A DNA stretch of 64,000 nt from Lacinutrix sp. Hel_I_90 (GCF_000934685.1 NZ_JYNQ01000001.1:1848501-1912500); one strand, 5' to 3'. Positions 1 to 9,359 are shown, counted from the stretch's first letter. Numbers and translations: made by a program. The notes: a model not told the origin generated them from the sequence alone.

Positions 1-1
1 T

Positions 2-1195
2 GAAACTGAAAAAGACAGCACAAAGTCCGATGTGTTATTAAAACAAATAGGTAATGGTTTTTTTCCTACCAAAGTATGGAATTTCGATTTACGCTACCTT
101 GTGAAATTTAATCAATATGAAGGTTTTAGAACGGGATTAGGTGGAGTTACTAATGATAATTTTTCAGAAAAGTACCGCATAGATTCGTATCTCGTTTATG
201 GTTTTGTAGACCACAGGTTTAAATACAAAATAGGTGGTGGATTTAGAGTGCATCCAGAAACAAACACCTGGATAAACTTGTCTTATAAAGATGATTTACA
301 GGAAACAGGAAGCTCAGAGTTTTTAACGGACGGCCGTTTTTTCTCCTTCTTTGAACCGCGCTTATTAAATATTGATTTGTTCCATAAACACATTACATCA
401 GCCATAAACATTGAGCATGAGTTCAATCCAAAATTATTGGCTGAAACAGAATTTGCGGTAAGCAACATCCGGCCGACCTATGACTATAATTATGTCTTAG
501 ACAATCGCTCTTATGGTGCCTTTGAAACCACGACTGCCAAAGCATCCTTACAATGGAACCCGTTTAGCGCTTATGAAATTACTGCTGAGGGAACCACAAA
601 AGAGCTTAAAGACGGTTACCCAAAGTTTACTCTTCAATATTCTAAAAGTTTTAGGAATGTTCTGAGTGCCGATTTTAATTTTTCAAAATTAGATTTTAGA
701 ACCATTCATAAAATAATTTATAATGAAGACTCTTACTCTGTGGCTACATTTTCAGCTGGACTTGCCCATGGCGATACCCCTTTAACACATTTATATCACG
801 CCTACCCTAATAATATTAGAAAAGAAACGATTTTACAGCGTTTCTCTGTGGCAGGCATCAACAGCTTTGAGACCATGTATTTTAATGAATTCTTTTCAGA
901 CAGATACGCCACCCTTGTCTTCAAACACTATATTAAACCGTTTCATATTACAAAAAAATTCAATCCGCAATTAGTACTCATCTCCCGTTACGCTATTGGG
1001 AATATGAATAACGTTAGCCGACATCAAAATGTGAGTTTTAGCACCCTAAAACAAGGCTATACAGAAAGTGGTTTTGAAATTAATAAGTTACTTCTCGGTT
1101 TTGGGTTGAGTTTAACCTACAGATATGGTCCCTACCATTTATCTCGCGAAGAAGATAATATTGCCTTTAAATTCACCTTTAATATATCATTATAA
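2..1195 (+). CDS. DUF5686-family outer-membrane protein, C-terminal part (5' truncated by window edge)
   Basis: The frame is open to the first bases of the window, so the gene starts upstream. The GTG at 32 is not a credible start, because codons before it continue the frame. The visible ~398 residues alternate short hydrophobic and aromatic strands and end in a beta-strand finishing TFNISL, as expected for an outer-membrane barrel. The terminal YRYGPYHL...EEDNIAFKF segment resembles the end of the flavobacterial DUF5686 (carboxypeptidase-regulatory-like plus barrel) family. The N-terminal regulatory domain of that family would lie outside the window. The molecular function of the family is not established. 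The next gene starts 64 bp downstream behind its own promoter-like box. Confidence 0.75.
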   Translation, partial: ETEKDSTKSDVLLKQIGNGFFPTKVWNFDLRYLVKFNQYEGFRTGLGGVTNDNFSEKYRIDSYLVYGFVDHRFKYKIGGGFRVHPETNTWINLSYKDDLQETGSSEFLTDGRFFSFFEPRLLNIDLFHKHITSAINIEHEFNPKLLAETEFAVSNIRPTYDYNYVLDNRSYGAFETTTAKASLQWNPFSAYEITAEGTTKELKDGYPKFTLQYSKSFRNVLSADFNFSKLDFRTIHKIIYNEDSYSVATFSAGLAHGDTPLTHLYHAYPNNIRKETILQRFSVAGINSFETMYFNEFFSDRYATLVFKHYIKPFHITKKFNPQLVLISRYAIGNMNNVSRHQNVSFSTLKQGYTESGFEINKLLLGFGLSLTYRYGPYHLSREEDNIAFKFTFNISL

Positions 1196-1231
1196 ATTTA
1201 AAATTAATAGCGTAATTTTATAGGTTTTACA

Positions 1232-1239
1232 TACCTTTA
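1232..1239 (+). promoter_or_regulatory. candidate -7 promoter box for the MMPL/RND exporter
   Basis: TACCTTTA matches the Bacteroidota -7 element TAnnTTTG at seven of eight positions and lies 20 bp before the ATG at 1260. No clear TTG was seen at -33. Confidence 0.35.
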
Positions 1240-1259
1240 CCCCCTACTTTAAAAGGCCA

Positions 1260-3677
1260 ATGTCAAAACAGAAAAAATCTAAATTTTGGGATGTCGTTGC
1301 AAGACTTATCTTGCGAAATAAAATAGGCATACTCTTAAGCCTTATTATCATTACGGTTTTATTCAGTACGCAATGGAAACACATGCGTTTCACTTACACT
1401 GAAGCTAATCTTTTACCTGATGATCATGAAGTTAATATTGAATACAATAAGTTTCTAGACATTTTTGGAGAAGAAGGTAATTTAATTGTATTTGGTGTAA
1501 AAGACAGCACGCTTTTTACTGTAGAGAAGTTAAACGCCTGGAACGCACTTTCTGAAAGTTTTAGAAATTATAAAGAAGTAGAAGCCGTTGTTTCCATAAA
1601 AGACTTACAAAAACTTGTTAAAAATAATGAGGCGCAAAAATTTGATTTAGAGCCTTTTATTAAAGATTCAATTACGTCAATGACGCAAATTGACAGGTTA
1701 CAAGATGAGCTTTTTAAACAGTATCCTTTCTATGACAATTTTCTTTTTAATAAAGAGACCAAAACAGTACGAACGGCTATTTATTTAAAAAAAGAAATCG
1801 TTAATACACCTGCTCGAAAAGATTTTGTTTTTAATAATCTGGTAGACAAAATAACAGCCTTTGAAGCGCAATACGACCTGGACGTTCGTGTTTCTGGAAT
1901 GCCTTATATTAGAACGCTAAATGCGCAAAATATTGTCGATGAAATTGGCTTATTTGTTGGAGCTGCGTTGTTAGTTACTTCACTTATTTTCTTCTTATTT
2001 TTTAGATCCCTTCGTGCCACTTTTATATCACTAATTGTGGTTTGTGTCGGTGTGATGTGGACCTTAGGTATCTTAGGATTATTAAAATATGAAATCACCG
2101 TATTAACTGCTTTAATCCCACCACTAATAATTGTTATAGGTATCCCAAATTGTATTTTTCTCATCAACAAATACCAACATGAGGTAAAATCTCATGGGAA
2201 TAAAGTAAAATCTTTGCAGCGTGTCATTACTAAGGTGGGTAATGCAACTCTAATGACTAATGTCACTACGGCTTCTGGCTTTGCCACTTTTATTTTTACA
2301 GAAAGCACATTATTAAAAGAGTTTGGTGTTGTAGCCTCATTGAGTATTCTGGCTATTTTTATACTATGTTTATTAATTATACCTATAATCTACACCTTTT
2401 TACCCTATCCGAAAGACCGGCATTTAGAGCATTTAAACAAACGCTGGATTGGTGGTTTTGTAGATTGGACCGAGCGCATGGTGCGTGGCAAACGTATTGC
2501 TATTTACATTACGGCACTAGCCCTTTTAGTGGTATGTATGATTGGCATTTACAAAATTAAAATTTCGGGAAGTCTCATTGAAGACATGCCTAAAAACGAA
2601 GAGTTCTTTAGTGATATCCGCTTTTTTGAAGAAGAATTTAATGGGATTATGCCATTAGAAATCATGATAGACACCAAAAGAAAAAAAGGTGTGATGCGAG
2701 CGACCACACTTAAACGCATGAACGAGCTGGAAGATTTAATTCTTGAAACACCAGAACTTTCCAGACCCATTTCTGTTGTGAGTTTAGTTAAATACTCAAA
2801 GCAAGCCTATTATAATGGCAATCCAAAATACTACCAATTACCAACAAAACAAGAGGAGGCCTTTATTTTACCATTTGCTAAAAATTCAAGTTCTGGTGAG
2901 GTCGACCTACTACAAAATTTTGTAGACTCTACAGGTCAATACGCACGTATTACCACCTTTATGAAAGATATTGGTACGGATAGAATGGAGCGTATTGAAG
3001 AAAATTTAAATCAAAAAATTGCCAAGGTATTTCCTGAAGAAAAATATGCAGTTACCATGACTGGTAAGGCTTTAGTTTTTCAAAAAGGAACCACCTACTT
3101 GGTTAAAAACCTCGCCTTATCGCTAACCCTTGCGATTGTGCTTATATCCCTGTTTATGGCGTATATGTTCCGTTCGTTTAGAATGATTGTGGTGTCATTA
3201 ATTCCAAATTTATTACCCTTAGTGGTTACTGCTGGTTTAATGGGCTATCTAGGTGTACCCATAAAGCCATCAACGATTTTAGTGTTTAGTATTGCCTTTG
3301 GTATTTCAGTAGATGATACTATCCATTTTTTAGCAAAATACAGACAAGAATTACAAGCCAATAAATGGAAAATTAAAAAATCTGTTTACGCTGCTTTGCG
3401 TGAAACTGGCGTAAGTATGTTTTATACTTCTATCGTATTATTCTTTGGTTTCAGTGTCTTTACCATCTCAAGTTTTGGTGGTACTGTGGCACTTGGCGCA
3501 TTAGTTTCTGTAACGTTACTATTCGCTATGCTATCAAACTTACTACTCCTACCGTCTTTATTACTATCATTAGAGCGAAACATAGCTAACAAGGAAATTC
3601 TAAAAAAACCAGCTATCAACATTATTCCAATTGAAGGTGATGAAGATGAGGATGAAGTTTCAAGTGATTCGGAATAA
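1260..3677 (+). CDS. MMPL/RND-superfamily membrane exporter
   Basis: Predicted inner-membrane transporter of 805 residues. It has the duplicated layout of MMPL-type RND proteins: an N-terminal membrane helix (about residues 19-38), a large periplasmic loop (about 40-220), five to six helices (about 225-385), a helix near 420, a second periplasmic loop (about 440-625) and a second helix bundle (about 628-775). The segment AFGISVDDTIHFLAKY in the second bundle carries the paired acidic residues typical of the proton relay in this superfamily. The tail is acidic (GDEDEDEVSSD). No membrane-fusion or TolC partner is adjacent, which fits a stand-alone lipid or hydrophobic-compound exporter. The substrate cannot be told from sequence. 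The stop is 36 bp before asnS. Confidence 0.88.
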   Translation: MSKQKKSKFWDVVARLILRNKIGILLSLIIITVLFSTQWKHMRFTYTEANLLPDDHEVNIEYNKFLDIFGEEGNLIVFGVKDSTLFTVEKLNAWNALSESFRNYKEVEAVVSIKDLQKLVKNNEAQKFDLEPFIKDSITSMTQIDRLQDELFKQYPFYDNFLFNKETKTVRTAIYLKKEIVNTPARKDFVFNNLVDKITAFEAQYDLDVRVSGMPYIRTLNAQNIVDEIGLFVGAALLVTSLIFFLFFRSLRATFISLIVVCVGVMWTLGILGLLKYEITVLTALIPPLIIVIGIPNCIFLINKYQHEVKSHGNKVKSLQRVITKVGNATLMTNVTTASGFATFIFTESTLLKEFGVVASLSILAIFILCLLIIPIIYTFLPYPKDRHLEHLNKRWIGGFVDWTERMVRGKRIAIYITALALLVVCMIGIYKIKISGSLIEDMPKNEEFFSDIRFFEEEFNGIMPLEIMIDTKRKKGVMRATTLKRMNELEDLILETPELSRPISVVSLVKYSKQAYYNGNPKYYQLPTKQEEAFILPFAKNSSSGEVDLLQNFVDSTGQYARITTFMKDIGTDRMERIEENLNQKIAKVFPEEKYAVTMTGKALVFQKGTTYLVKNLALSLTLAIVLISLFMAYMFRSFRMIVVSLIPNLLPLVVTAGLMGYLGVPIKPSTILVFSIAFGISVDDTIHFLAKYRQELQANKWKIKKSVYAALRETGVSMFYTSIVLFFGFSVFTISSFGGTVALGALVSVTLLFAMLSNLLLLPSLLLSLERNIANKEILKKPAINIIPIEGDEDEDEVSSDSE

Positions 3678-3686
3678 AAAACTAAT

Positions 3687-3694
3687 TATATTTG
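3687..3694 (+). promoter_or_regulatory. -7 promoter box for asnS
   Basis: TATATTTG is a perfect TAnnTTTG element, 19 bp before the asnS start and just after the stop codon of the exporter gene. This suggests asnS has its own promoter and a very short leader. Confidence 0.55.
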
Positions 3695-3713
3695 CCATAA
3701 AACAAGCATTAAA

Positions 3714-5144
3714 ATGATGACAAAAACAGTTGCACAATTATTAAAAGAGACAAAACTACAGGAAGTAGATATTAAGGGGTGGGTGAGAACATTTAGAGCC
3801 AATCGTTTTATTGCTTTGAATGACGGTTCTACAATTAATAATATTCAGTGTGTCGTTGATTTTGAAAACACAGATGAAGGCACATTAAAGCGCATTACAA
3901 CGGGTGCTGCAGTTCATATTAAAGGTGAATTAATTGAAAGTCAAGGTAAAGGTCAAAGTGTAGAAATCGCAGTCGGCTCTATTGAAATTTTAGGCGATAG
4001 TGATCCTGAGACCTACCCCATTCAACCCAAAAAACACTCCTTTGAATTTTTGCGTGAGAACGCCCATTTACGTACCCGAACCAGTACTTTTAGTGCGGTT
4101 ATGCGTTTACGCTCTTCACTATCCTTTGCCATTCATAAATACTTTAACGAAAACGGTTTTTATTATATGCACACCCCAATTATTACGGGTAGTGATGCAG
4201 AAGGTGCAGGCGAAATGTTTCGTTTAACAAACTTAGACGCTAAGACTCCTCCTTTAAATGAAGATGGTGAAGTAAACTATAAGGAAGATTTTTTTGGAAA
4301 AGAGACAAACCTAACGGTTTCTGGGCAGTTAGAAGCCGAAACCTATGCCATGTCTTTAGGTAAAGTGTATACTTTTGGGCCTACATTTAGAGCCGAAAAT
4401 TCAAATACCTCTCGTCACCTCTCTGAATTCTGGATGATTGAACCAGAAGTTGCGTTTATGGATTTAGCAGGAAATATGGATCTAGCTGAAGATTTCATGA
4501 AATCTGTTATTACCTACATCCTTGAAAATAATGCTGAAGATTTAGAATTTTTAGACCAACGCTTATTCGACGAAGAAAAAGTAAAACCTCAGGCAGAGCG
4601 CAGTGAAATGCGTTTAATTGAAAAACTAAAATTTGTTACCGAAAACAACTTCAAGCGCGTAAGCTATACAGAAGCTATAGATATTCTAAGAAATTCAAAA
4701 CCAAACAAGAAAAAGAAATTTAATTATATTATTGAAGAATGGGGTGCCGACTTACAATCTGAGCATGAACGTTTTCTAGTAGAAAAACATTTTAAATGTC
4801 CGGTAATATTATTTGACTATCCTGCAAATATTAAAGCCTTTTATATGCGTTTAAATGAAGATGGAAAAACCGTTCGGGCCATGGATATTTTATTTCCTGG
4901 CATTGGAGAGATTGTTGGCGGGTCTCAGCGTGAAGAACGTTTAGAGGTATTAAAAGAGAAGATGGCCGTTTTAGATATTCCTGAAGAAGAATTATGGTGG
5001 TATTTAGATTTACGTAAGTATGGAACTGCAGTACATTCTGGTTTTGGCCTAGGATTTGAACGCTTAGTGATGTTTACCACAGGCATGGGCAACATTCGTG
5101 ATGTAATACCTTATCCGCGTACGCCACAAAACGCAGAATTTTAA
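3714..5144 (+). CDS. asnS: Asparaginyl-tRNA synthetase
   Basis: Class IIb aminoacyl-tRNA synthetase that charges tRNA-Asn in the cytoplasm. An N-terminal OB-fold anticodon-binding domain (about residues 15-105, with WVRTFRANRFIALNDGS) is followed by the catalytic core. Motif 2 is visible in FGPTFRAENSNTSRHLSEF and motif 3 in GFGLGFERLVMFTTG near the C-terminus. The length of 476 residues is normal. Two ATG codons stand in tandem at 3714 and 3717. Either could start the protein, and 3714 is kept as the longer form. The AsnRS assignment over AspRS rests on the overall sequence and on the presence of a separate aspS at 38485. A strong intrinsic terminator follows. Confidence 0.97.
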   Translation: MMTKTVAQLLKETKLQEVDIKGWVRTFRANRFIALNDGSTINNIQCVVDFENTDEGTLKRITTGAAVHIKGELIESQGKGQSVEIAVGSIEILGDSDPETYPIQPKKHSFEFLRENAHLRTRTSTFSAVMRLRSSLSFAIHKYFNENGFYYMHTPIITGSDAEGAGEMFRLTNLDAKTPPLNEDGEVNYKEDFFGKETNLTVSGQLEAETYAMSLGKVYTFGPTFRAENSNTSRHLSEFWMIEPEVAFMDLAGNMDLAEDFMKSVITYILENNAEDLEFLDQRLFDEEKVKPQAERSEMRLIEKLKFVTENNFKRVSYTEAIDILRNSKPNKKKKFNYIIEEWGADLQSEHERFLVEKHFKCPVILFDYPANIKAFYMRLNEDGKTVRAMDILFPGIGEIVGGSQREERLEVLKEKMAVLDIPEEELWWYLDLRKYGTAVHSGFGLGFERLVMFTTGMGNIRDVIPYPRTPQNAEF

Positions 5145-5151
5145 AATTAAT

Positions 5152-5188
5152 AAACCTCATTCGTTTTAAAAACCTATGAGGTTTTTTT
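5152..5188 (+). terminator. Intrinsic terminator after asnS
   Basis: AAACCTCAT (5152-5160) pairs with ATGAGGTTT (5176-5184) and is followed by a run of T. Confidence 0.8.
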
Positions 5189-5200
5189 AAATAGTTTTAC

Positions 5201-5208
5201 TACATTTA
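5201..5208 (+). promoter_or_regulatory. candidate -7 promoter box for rpoN
   Basis: TACATTTA, seven of eight matches to TAnnTTTG, lies between the asnS terminator and the rpoN start at 5228. Confidence 0.35.
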
Positions 5209-5227
5209 ATGAAATCAAAAATTATTC

Positions 5228-6685
5228 ATGCTTAAACAATACTTACAGTTCAAATTATCGCAGAAATTGTCTCCGCAGCAAATTCAATTGATGAAATTGA
5301 TACAGTTGCCGACACAAGCTTTTGAACAACGTTTAAAGCAAGAATTAGAAGAAAACCCTGCACTAGATACCGGAAAAGAAGAAAAAGTTGATGAATATGA
5401 AGACATGGATAATACCCATGACGACTTTGACGACAGCGAATCTATAGGAAACGATGAAATTAATGTTGATGATTATCTGAGCGACGATGACATTCCAGAC
5501 TACAGAACCAGTGTCAATAACTACAGTGCAGATGATGATGAAAAAAGTATTCCTTATGCCTCTGGCACGTCTTTTACACAACATTTAATTAGCCAGTTAA
5601 ACACCTACAGATTAAATGATGAAGAGCGTGATATTGCAGAGTTTTTAGTCGGTAGCGTTGACGAAAGTGGTTATATCCGTCGTGAATTAAGTGACATTAT
5701 GGACGATTTAGCGTTTACTCAAAACGTTTATACCACCGAGGATAAAATTGAGAAAGTACTTAAAATAGTACATCATTTAGATCCGTCTGGCGTTGGTGCA
5801 CGTAATTTGCAGGAATGTTTAAGTATTCAATTAGAAAGAAAAGAGCAGAATCCAGATATCGCATTAGCCTCAGATATAATCAATAAAGCTTTTGATCAAT
5901 TCACCAAAAAGCATTATAAAAAGTTGATGCAAAAATTTGATGTGACTGAAGACCAACTTAAAGATGCTGTTCACGAAATTGAAAGACTCAATCCCAAACC
6001 TGGTGGAAGCTACTCAGGAAACACGAGAATGGTTGAACATGTTGTACCCGATTTTGCTATTAATATCGTTGACAATGAGTTAGAATTAACGCTTAATGGT
6101 CGTAATGCTCCAGAATTGCATGTCTCCCGAGAGTATAACAATATGCTAAAAGGCTATAAAGAATCTAAAGAAAAATCAAAAGCCCAAAAAGATGCCGTTA
6201 TGTTTATTAAACAAAAACTGGATGCTGCAAAATGGTTTATAGAGGCTATAAAACAACGACAGCAAACCTTATTTGTTACCATGAGTTCTATCATGCATTA
6301 TCAAAAAGAATACTTTTTGTCTGGTGATGAGCGCAAGCTAAGACCAATGATTTTAAAAGATATTGCGGATGAAATTGAAATGGATGTTTCTACTGTTTCG
6401 CGTGTAGCCAATAGTAAATATGTTGATACGCCTTATGGCACAAAACTAATTAAAGAGTTCTTTAGCGAATCGATGACCAATGATCAAGGCGAAGAGGTCT
6501 CTACCCGAGAGATCAAGAAAATTTTAGAAACCGTTATCGAAGATGAAAGTAAAAAGAAACCGTTAACCGATGAAGCTTTAGCAAAAATTTTAAAAGAAAA
6601 AGGCTACCCTATTGCCCGCAGAACTGTTGCAAAATATCGTGAGCAATTAGACATCCCTGTAGCCAGACTACGCAAAGAACTCTAA
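5228..6685 (+). CDS. rpoN: RNA polymerase sigma-54 factor
   Basis: Sigma-54 directs RNA polymerase to -24/-12 promoters that need an AAA+ activator. Region I (about residues 1-50, LKQYLQFKLSQKLSPQQIQL) is the glutamine- and leucine-rich activator-interacting segment. Region II (about 50-110) is strongly acidic. The core-binding and HTH domains follow, and the RpoN box ARRTVAKYRE lies near residue 463. The length of 485 is normal. The stop codon overlaps the start of the next gene by one base (TAATG), so the two are translationally coupled. No sigma-54 activator gene was recognised in this window. Confidence 0.97.
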   Translation: MLKQYLQFKLSQKLSPQQIQLMKLIQLPTQAFEQRLKQELEENPALDTGKEEKVDEYEDMDNTHDDFDDSESIGNDEINVDDYLSDDDIPDYRTSVNNYSADDDEKSIPYASGTSFTQHLISQLNTYRLNDEERDIAEFLVGSVDESGYIRRELSDIMDDLAFTQNVYTTEDKIEKVLKIVHHLDPSGVGARNLQECLSIQLERKEQNPDIALASDIINKAFDQFTKKHYKKLMQKFDVTEDQLKDAVHEIERLNPKPGGSYSGNTRMVEHVVPDFAINIVDNELELTLNGRNAPELHVSREYNNMLKGYKESKEKSKAQKDAVMFIKQKLDAAKWFIEAIKQRQQTLFVTMSSIMHYQKEYFLSGDERKLRPMILKDIADEIEMDVSTVSRVANSKYVDTPYGTKLIKEFFSESMTNDQGEEVSTREIKKILETVIEDESKKKPLTDEALAKILKEKGYPIARRTVAKYREQLDIPVARLRKEL

Positions 6686-7290
6686 TGAACTGGTTTCTTA
6701 AAAGTATTTCGTTCGTTTTTCATCCTATCATTATGCCTTTGTTAGGTGTTATTTTCTACTTTTCTAAAACACCCAGATACTTTCCTAAAGAATTGGAAAA
6801 TGCGAAGCTTGTTTCTTTATTTATTTTAACTATTTTGTTACCTATACTTATTTACTTTCTCTTAAAAACTTTAGGGAGAACACATTCCATCTATTTAAAA
6901 ACAACTAAAGAACGTATTATTCCGCTAATACTAAATTTAATCATAACCGTACTTATTATTCTTCGGGTATTGCCTTCAAACCAAATTATCGAACTGTATT
7001 ATTTCTTTGTAGGCATACTTATTTCAACAATAGTCTGTTTAGTTTTGGCCTTTTTAAAATTTAAAGCCAGTATTCACATGATTGCCATTGCTGGTGTCTT
7101 CATGTTTGCTATTGGTTTTTCATTACACTTTAGCAAAAATATAAATGGTTCATTAGCCTTATTCGCTTTAATTGCTGGTGCTATTGGAACCTCAAGGTTG
7201 CATCTAAAAGCACACACTGGCGTAGAATTAGTCTTTGGTTTTTGTATTGGTTTTTTTCCTCAATTACTCTTGTTGCCCTATTGGATGTAG
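6685..7290 (+). CDS. Multi-pass membrane protein with divergent PAP2-like motifs
   Basis: A 201-residue, very hydrophobic protein with about six membrane segments. It overlaps the rpoN stop by one base. Three spaced segments recall the PAP2 phosphatase signature: KTTKERIIP (compare K-x6-RP), a histidine in KASIHMIAIAG (compare PSGH) and SRLHLKAHTGVE (compare SR-x5-H-x3-D, here ending in Glu). The spacing of the third is exact, but the first two are degenerate, so catalytic activity is uncertain. The protein may be a PAP2-family lipid phosphatase or phosphotransferase, or a non-catalytic relative. The conserved-looking coupling to rpoN may only reflect operon history. Confidence 0.7.
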   Translation: MNWFLKSISFVFHPIIMPLLGVIFYFSKTPRYFPKELENAKLVSLFILTILLPILIYFLLKTLGRTHSIYLKTTKERIIPLILNLIITVLIILRVLPSNQIIELYYFFVGILISTIVCLVLAFLKFKASIHMIAIAGVFMFAIGFSLHFSKNINGSLALFALIAGAIGTSRLHLKAHTGVELVFGFCIGFFPQLLLLPYWM

Positions 7291-7415
7291 TGATAACCAT
7301 TACAGACGTACTATCGCATATAAATCGGTTCTTTTTGATTTACATTTTTTCAAAACCAATCGTGGCTACGGCTAACCTAGTATTTTTTACTAAATTTGTT
7401 TATTGAACTTAAGCT

Positions 7416-8120
7416 TTAAAGGATATAAAACATCAAACCTACTTTAATAGCGTTAACTTCTATCGTTTCTGTATTTACTTTCGCTTGGCTTTTAAAGATT
7501 GCATTCAAACCATAATAGACATAAAAATTCCACGTGTTATAGCCAGCACTAATAGAAGCGCCATACTGTAATGAATTCAAGGCATTAATGTTCGACAACT
7601 TAACATTCTCGGGCGTACCTTCAAACTTACTACTACTAGCAAAGACATACCCAATTCGTAATCCAGTATAAATGCGCCAAAATTTATATTCTGAAGGTGT
7701 AGAGGTTCTCCATCGGTATTCAATTGGTAGTTCTAACATATACATTGAGAACTTATTTTTTGAAAACTTAATATCACCGTCATCTATCATTTGAAAGTCT
7801 TCAATTTTATCTTCAGACTCACTAATTAAAAGATTTTGATTAAAGGAATTAAAAGACAAGCCTAAACCAACCCCTATTGCGTTATTTCTTCTTTCGTTAA
7901 AAGGCATGTCTTTAATAAAACCAAAGTGAAACCCGCTTGAAAATCCATTTTGAGATAGCCCAGAAGGCTTTTTTCCTAAGAGGTTATAGGTAACCCCAAT
8001 ATAAAATTGATCTTCTTTATACAACGAATCTACAGCCTTATCATTTATTAAATTCGTTTCTTGTGCCATAAGGTTCGGCGTGAGTACGATTAAAAAAACA
8101 AAGAGAAAAGCATATTTCAT
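7416..8120 (-). CDS. PorT-family outer-membrane beta-barrel protein
   Basis: A 234-residue protein with a signal peptide (about residues 1-19, ending LMAQ) and an eight-strand-like barrel of alternating aromatic and glycine-rich strands ending LMFYIL. The segment ELPIEYRWRTSTP...FWRIYTG resembles the PorT/SprT family, whose Porphyromonas member is needed for type IX secretion. Several secreted proteins in this window (14205, 44338) carry T9SS sorting domains, so such a component is expected. The gene follows the ExbB/ExbD cluster on the same strand, but a terminator stands between them at 8163-8189. A generic outer-membrane barrel cannot be excluded. Confidence 0.65.
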   Translation of the reverse strand: MKYAFLFVFLIVLTPNLMAQETNLINDKAVDSLYKEDQFYIGVTYNLLGKKPSGLSQNGFSSGFHFGFIKDMPFNERRNNAIGVGLGLSFNSFNQNLLISESEDKIEDFQMIDDGDIKFSKNKFSMYMLELPIEYRWRTSTPSEYKFWRIYTGLRIGYVFASSSKFEGTPENVKLSNINALNSLQYGASISAGYNTWNFYVYYGLNAIFKSQAKVNTETIEVNAIKVGLMFYIL

Positions 8121-8153
8121 ATTAACCTAATACCGTTAAGAAGTTCCGTTATA

Positions 8154-8189
8154 AAAAAACAAAAAGCGTTTTGAAAAACAAAACGCTTT
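8154..8189 (-). terminator. Intrinsic terminator of the exbB-exbD operon
   Basis: AAAGCGTTTTG (8163-8173) pairs with CAAAACGCTTT (8179-8189). Read on the minus strand it is followed by a T-rich tract, and it lies just after the last exbD stop. Confidence 0.75.
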
Positions 8190-8213
8190 AAGCTATAAAA
8201 TTAAGATTTAAGA

Positions 8214-8699
8214 TTAATTACGACTTGTTGAAACCGCATCACCTTTCTTTGTAGTATAATTAATTTTAAGTGCATTTGTTTTACGCAATTCTTGTTTTAC
8301 GTCTGTCAAAGCACCCATTTTAGCATCTCTGTCTACTTTTAAAGATACGATTAAAAGCGGCACTAGTTCTTCTGGCAATGCGTTTCTTTCGGCTGCAATA
8401 AAAGATTGAACAGCATCAGGGCTCGTTAAAGCATCATTTAACTGTATTCTATCTTCCGTACCATAAGTATCTACATAGTTACGACTAGGTTTTCCAATAT
8501 AGATGTAACTAATAGGCTTTCTTTTATCAAGCTTTTCAATCTGGTTTGCCTGTGGCAAATTATTTTGGATTTTTAAGTTATCTTCTTTAATCACGGTAGC
8601 AACCATGAAGAAAAACAGAAGCATGAATACAATATCTGGTAAAGATGCTGTTGAAATAGGAGGTATACCTCCATCTTTTTTCTTTTTAAATTTAGACAT
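8214..8699 (-). CDS. exbD: ExbD/TolR-family biopolymer transport protein (second copy)
   Basis: A 161-residue ExbD-type subunit of a proton-driven energy-transducing complex. The short basic cytoplasmic N-terminus (KFKKKKDGG) leads to one membrane helix, SLPDIVFMLLFFFMVATVI, with the conserved aspartate that carries protons. A periplasmic domain follows. It differs in length and sequence from the adjacent copy at 8725, so the two are probably distinct subunits and not a recent duplication. It is the last gene of the four-gene minus-strand set starting at 10613. Confidence 0.9.
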   Translation of the reverse strand: MSKFKKKKDGGIPPISTASLPDIVFMLLFFFMVATVIKEDNLKIQNNLPQANQIEKLDKRKPISYIYIGKPSRNYVDTYGTEDRIQLNDALTSPDAVQSFIAAERNALPEELVPLLIVSLKVDRDAKMGALTDVKQELRKTNALKINYTTKKGDAVSTSRN

Positions 8700-8724
8700 A
8701 AAATTATTTTTATCTAATTAAACT

Positions 8725-9357
8725 TTACTTTGTTTCTGCTTCAGAGAATTTTTGAGGCACACGTTCTTTAATAGCCTCAAGTTTTGTTTTTAAATTTTCT
8801 CTTCTGTTAGGTTGCGTTGCTGGATCTAAATACTCATCATTCGCTTGTACAAAATTGATGCCTTCACCAGGATATTCTCTTATGAATTCTCTATTTCTAA
8901 TCTCGTTATAAGCTGCAATAATTTCGTTTTGTACAGCAATATAAGTTTTGTACTTTGTTAAACGATTATTACTTAACGAAATTACCGCTTTTTCAAAATT
9001 ATCTGAAGAATTAGGATCTTTTTTACCTTGACAGTACTTACAAGCATCCGCACCTCTACCGCCTCCATTATCTAAAAACTTAACAGCTTCTGCCCGCAAA
9101 TTATCTATGTCTATAGGTTCTGAATCTCCTTTTTGAGTCAATAATATCTTATCTGCACTATTCACATTAATAGTAAAGATATTACGTTCTTTTATAACTA
9201 CTGGTTCCTCTGGAGTATCTTCCTCCCAAGGTGGTAACTTTCTGTTTAAACCAGAATCGGTTGCTATATCTGTTGTTACTAAAAAGAATATTAGTAATAA
9301 GAAGGCAATGTCAGCCATAGAGCCTGCATTAACTTCTGGTGCTGATCTTCTTGCCAT
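8725..9357 (-). CDS. exbD: ExbD/TolR-family biopolymer transport protein with periplasmic CxxC
   Basis: A 210-residue ExbD-type protein. The N-terminal helix SMADIAFLLLIFFLVTTDI holds the conserved aspartate. The periplasmic domain is longer than usual and contains a CKYCQGKK segment (about residue 105), a CxxC pair that could form a disulfide or bind metal. The gene ends 25 bp before the second exbD and begins 2 bp after the stop of the small membrane protein, consistent with one transcript. Having two different ExbD-type proteins with one ExbB is common in Bacteroidota clusters of this kind. The partner TonB is not in the window. Confidence 0.9.
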   Translation of the reverse strand: MARRSAPEVNAGSMADIAFLLLIFFLVTTDIATDSGLNRKLPPWEEDTPEEPVVIKERNIFTINVNSADKILLTQKGDSEPIDIDNLRAEAVKFLDNGGGRGADACKYCQGKKDPNSSDNFEKAVISLSNNRLTKYKTYIAVQNEIIAAYNEIRNREFIREYPGEGINFVQANDEYLDPATQPNRRENLKTKLEAIKERVPQKFSEAETK

Positions 9358-9359
9358 AA

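Noticed and set aside
32-34. GTG at position 32 as the start of the first gene
   Set aside because: The frame is open without a stop to base 2, so the gene is truncated by the window edge.
7291-7415. Terminator between the convergent PAP2-like and PorT-like genes
   Set aside because: No stem of convincing length with a T-run was found in this gap.
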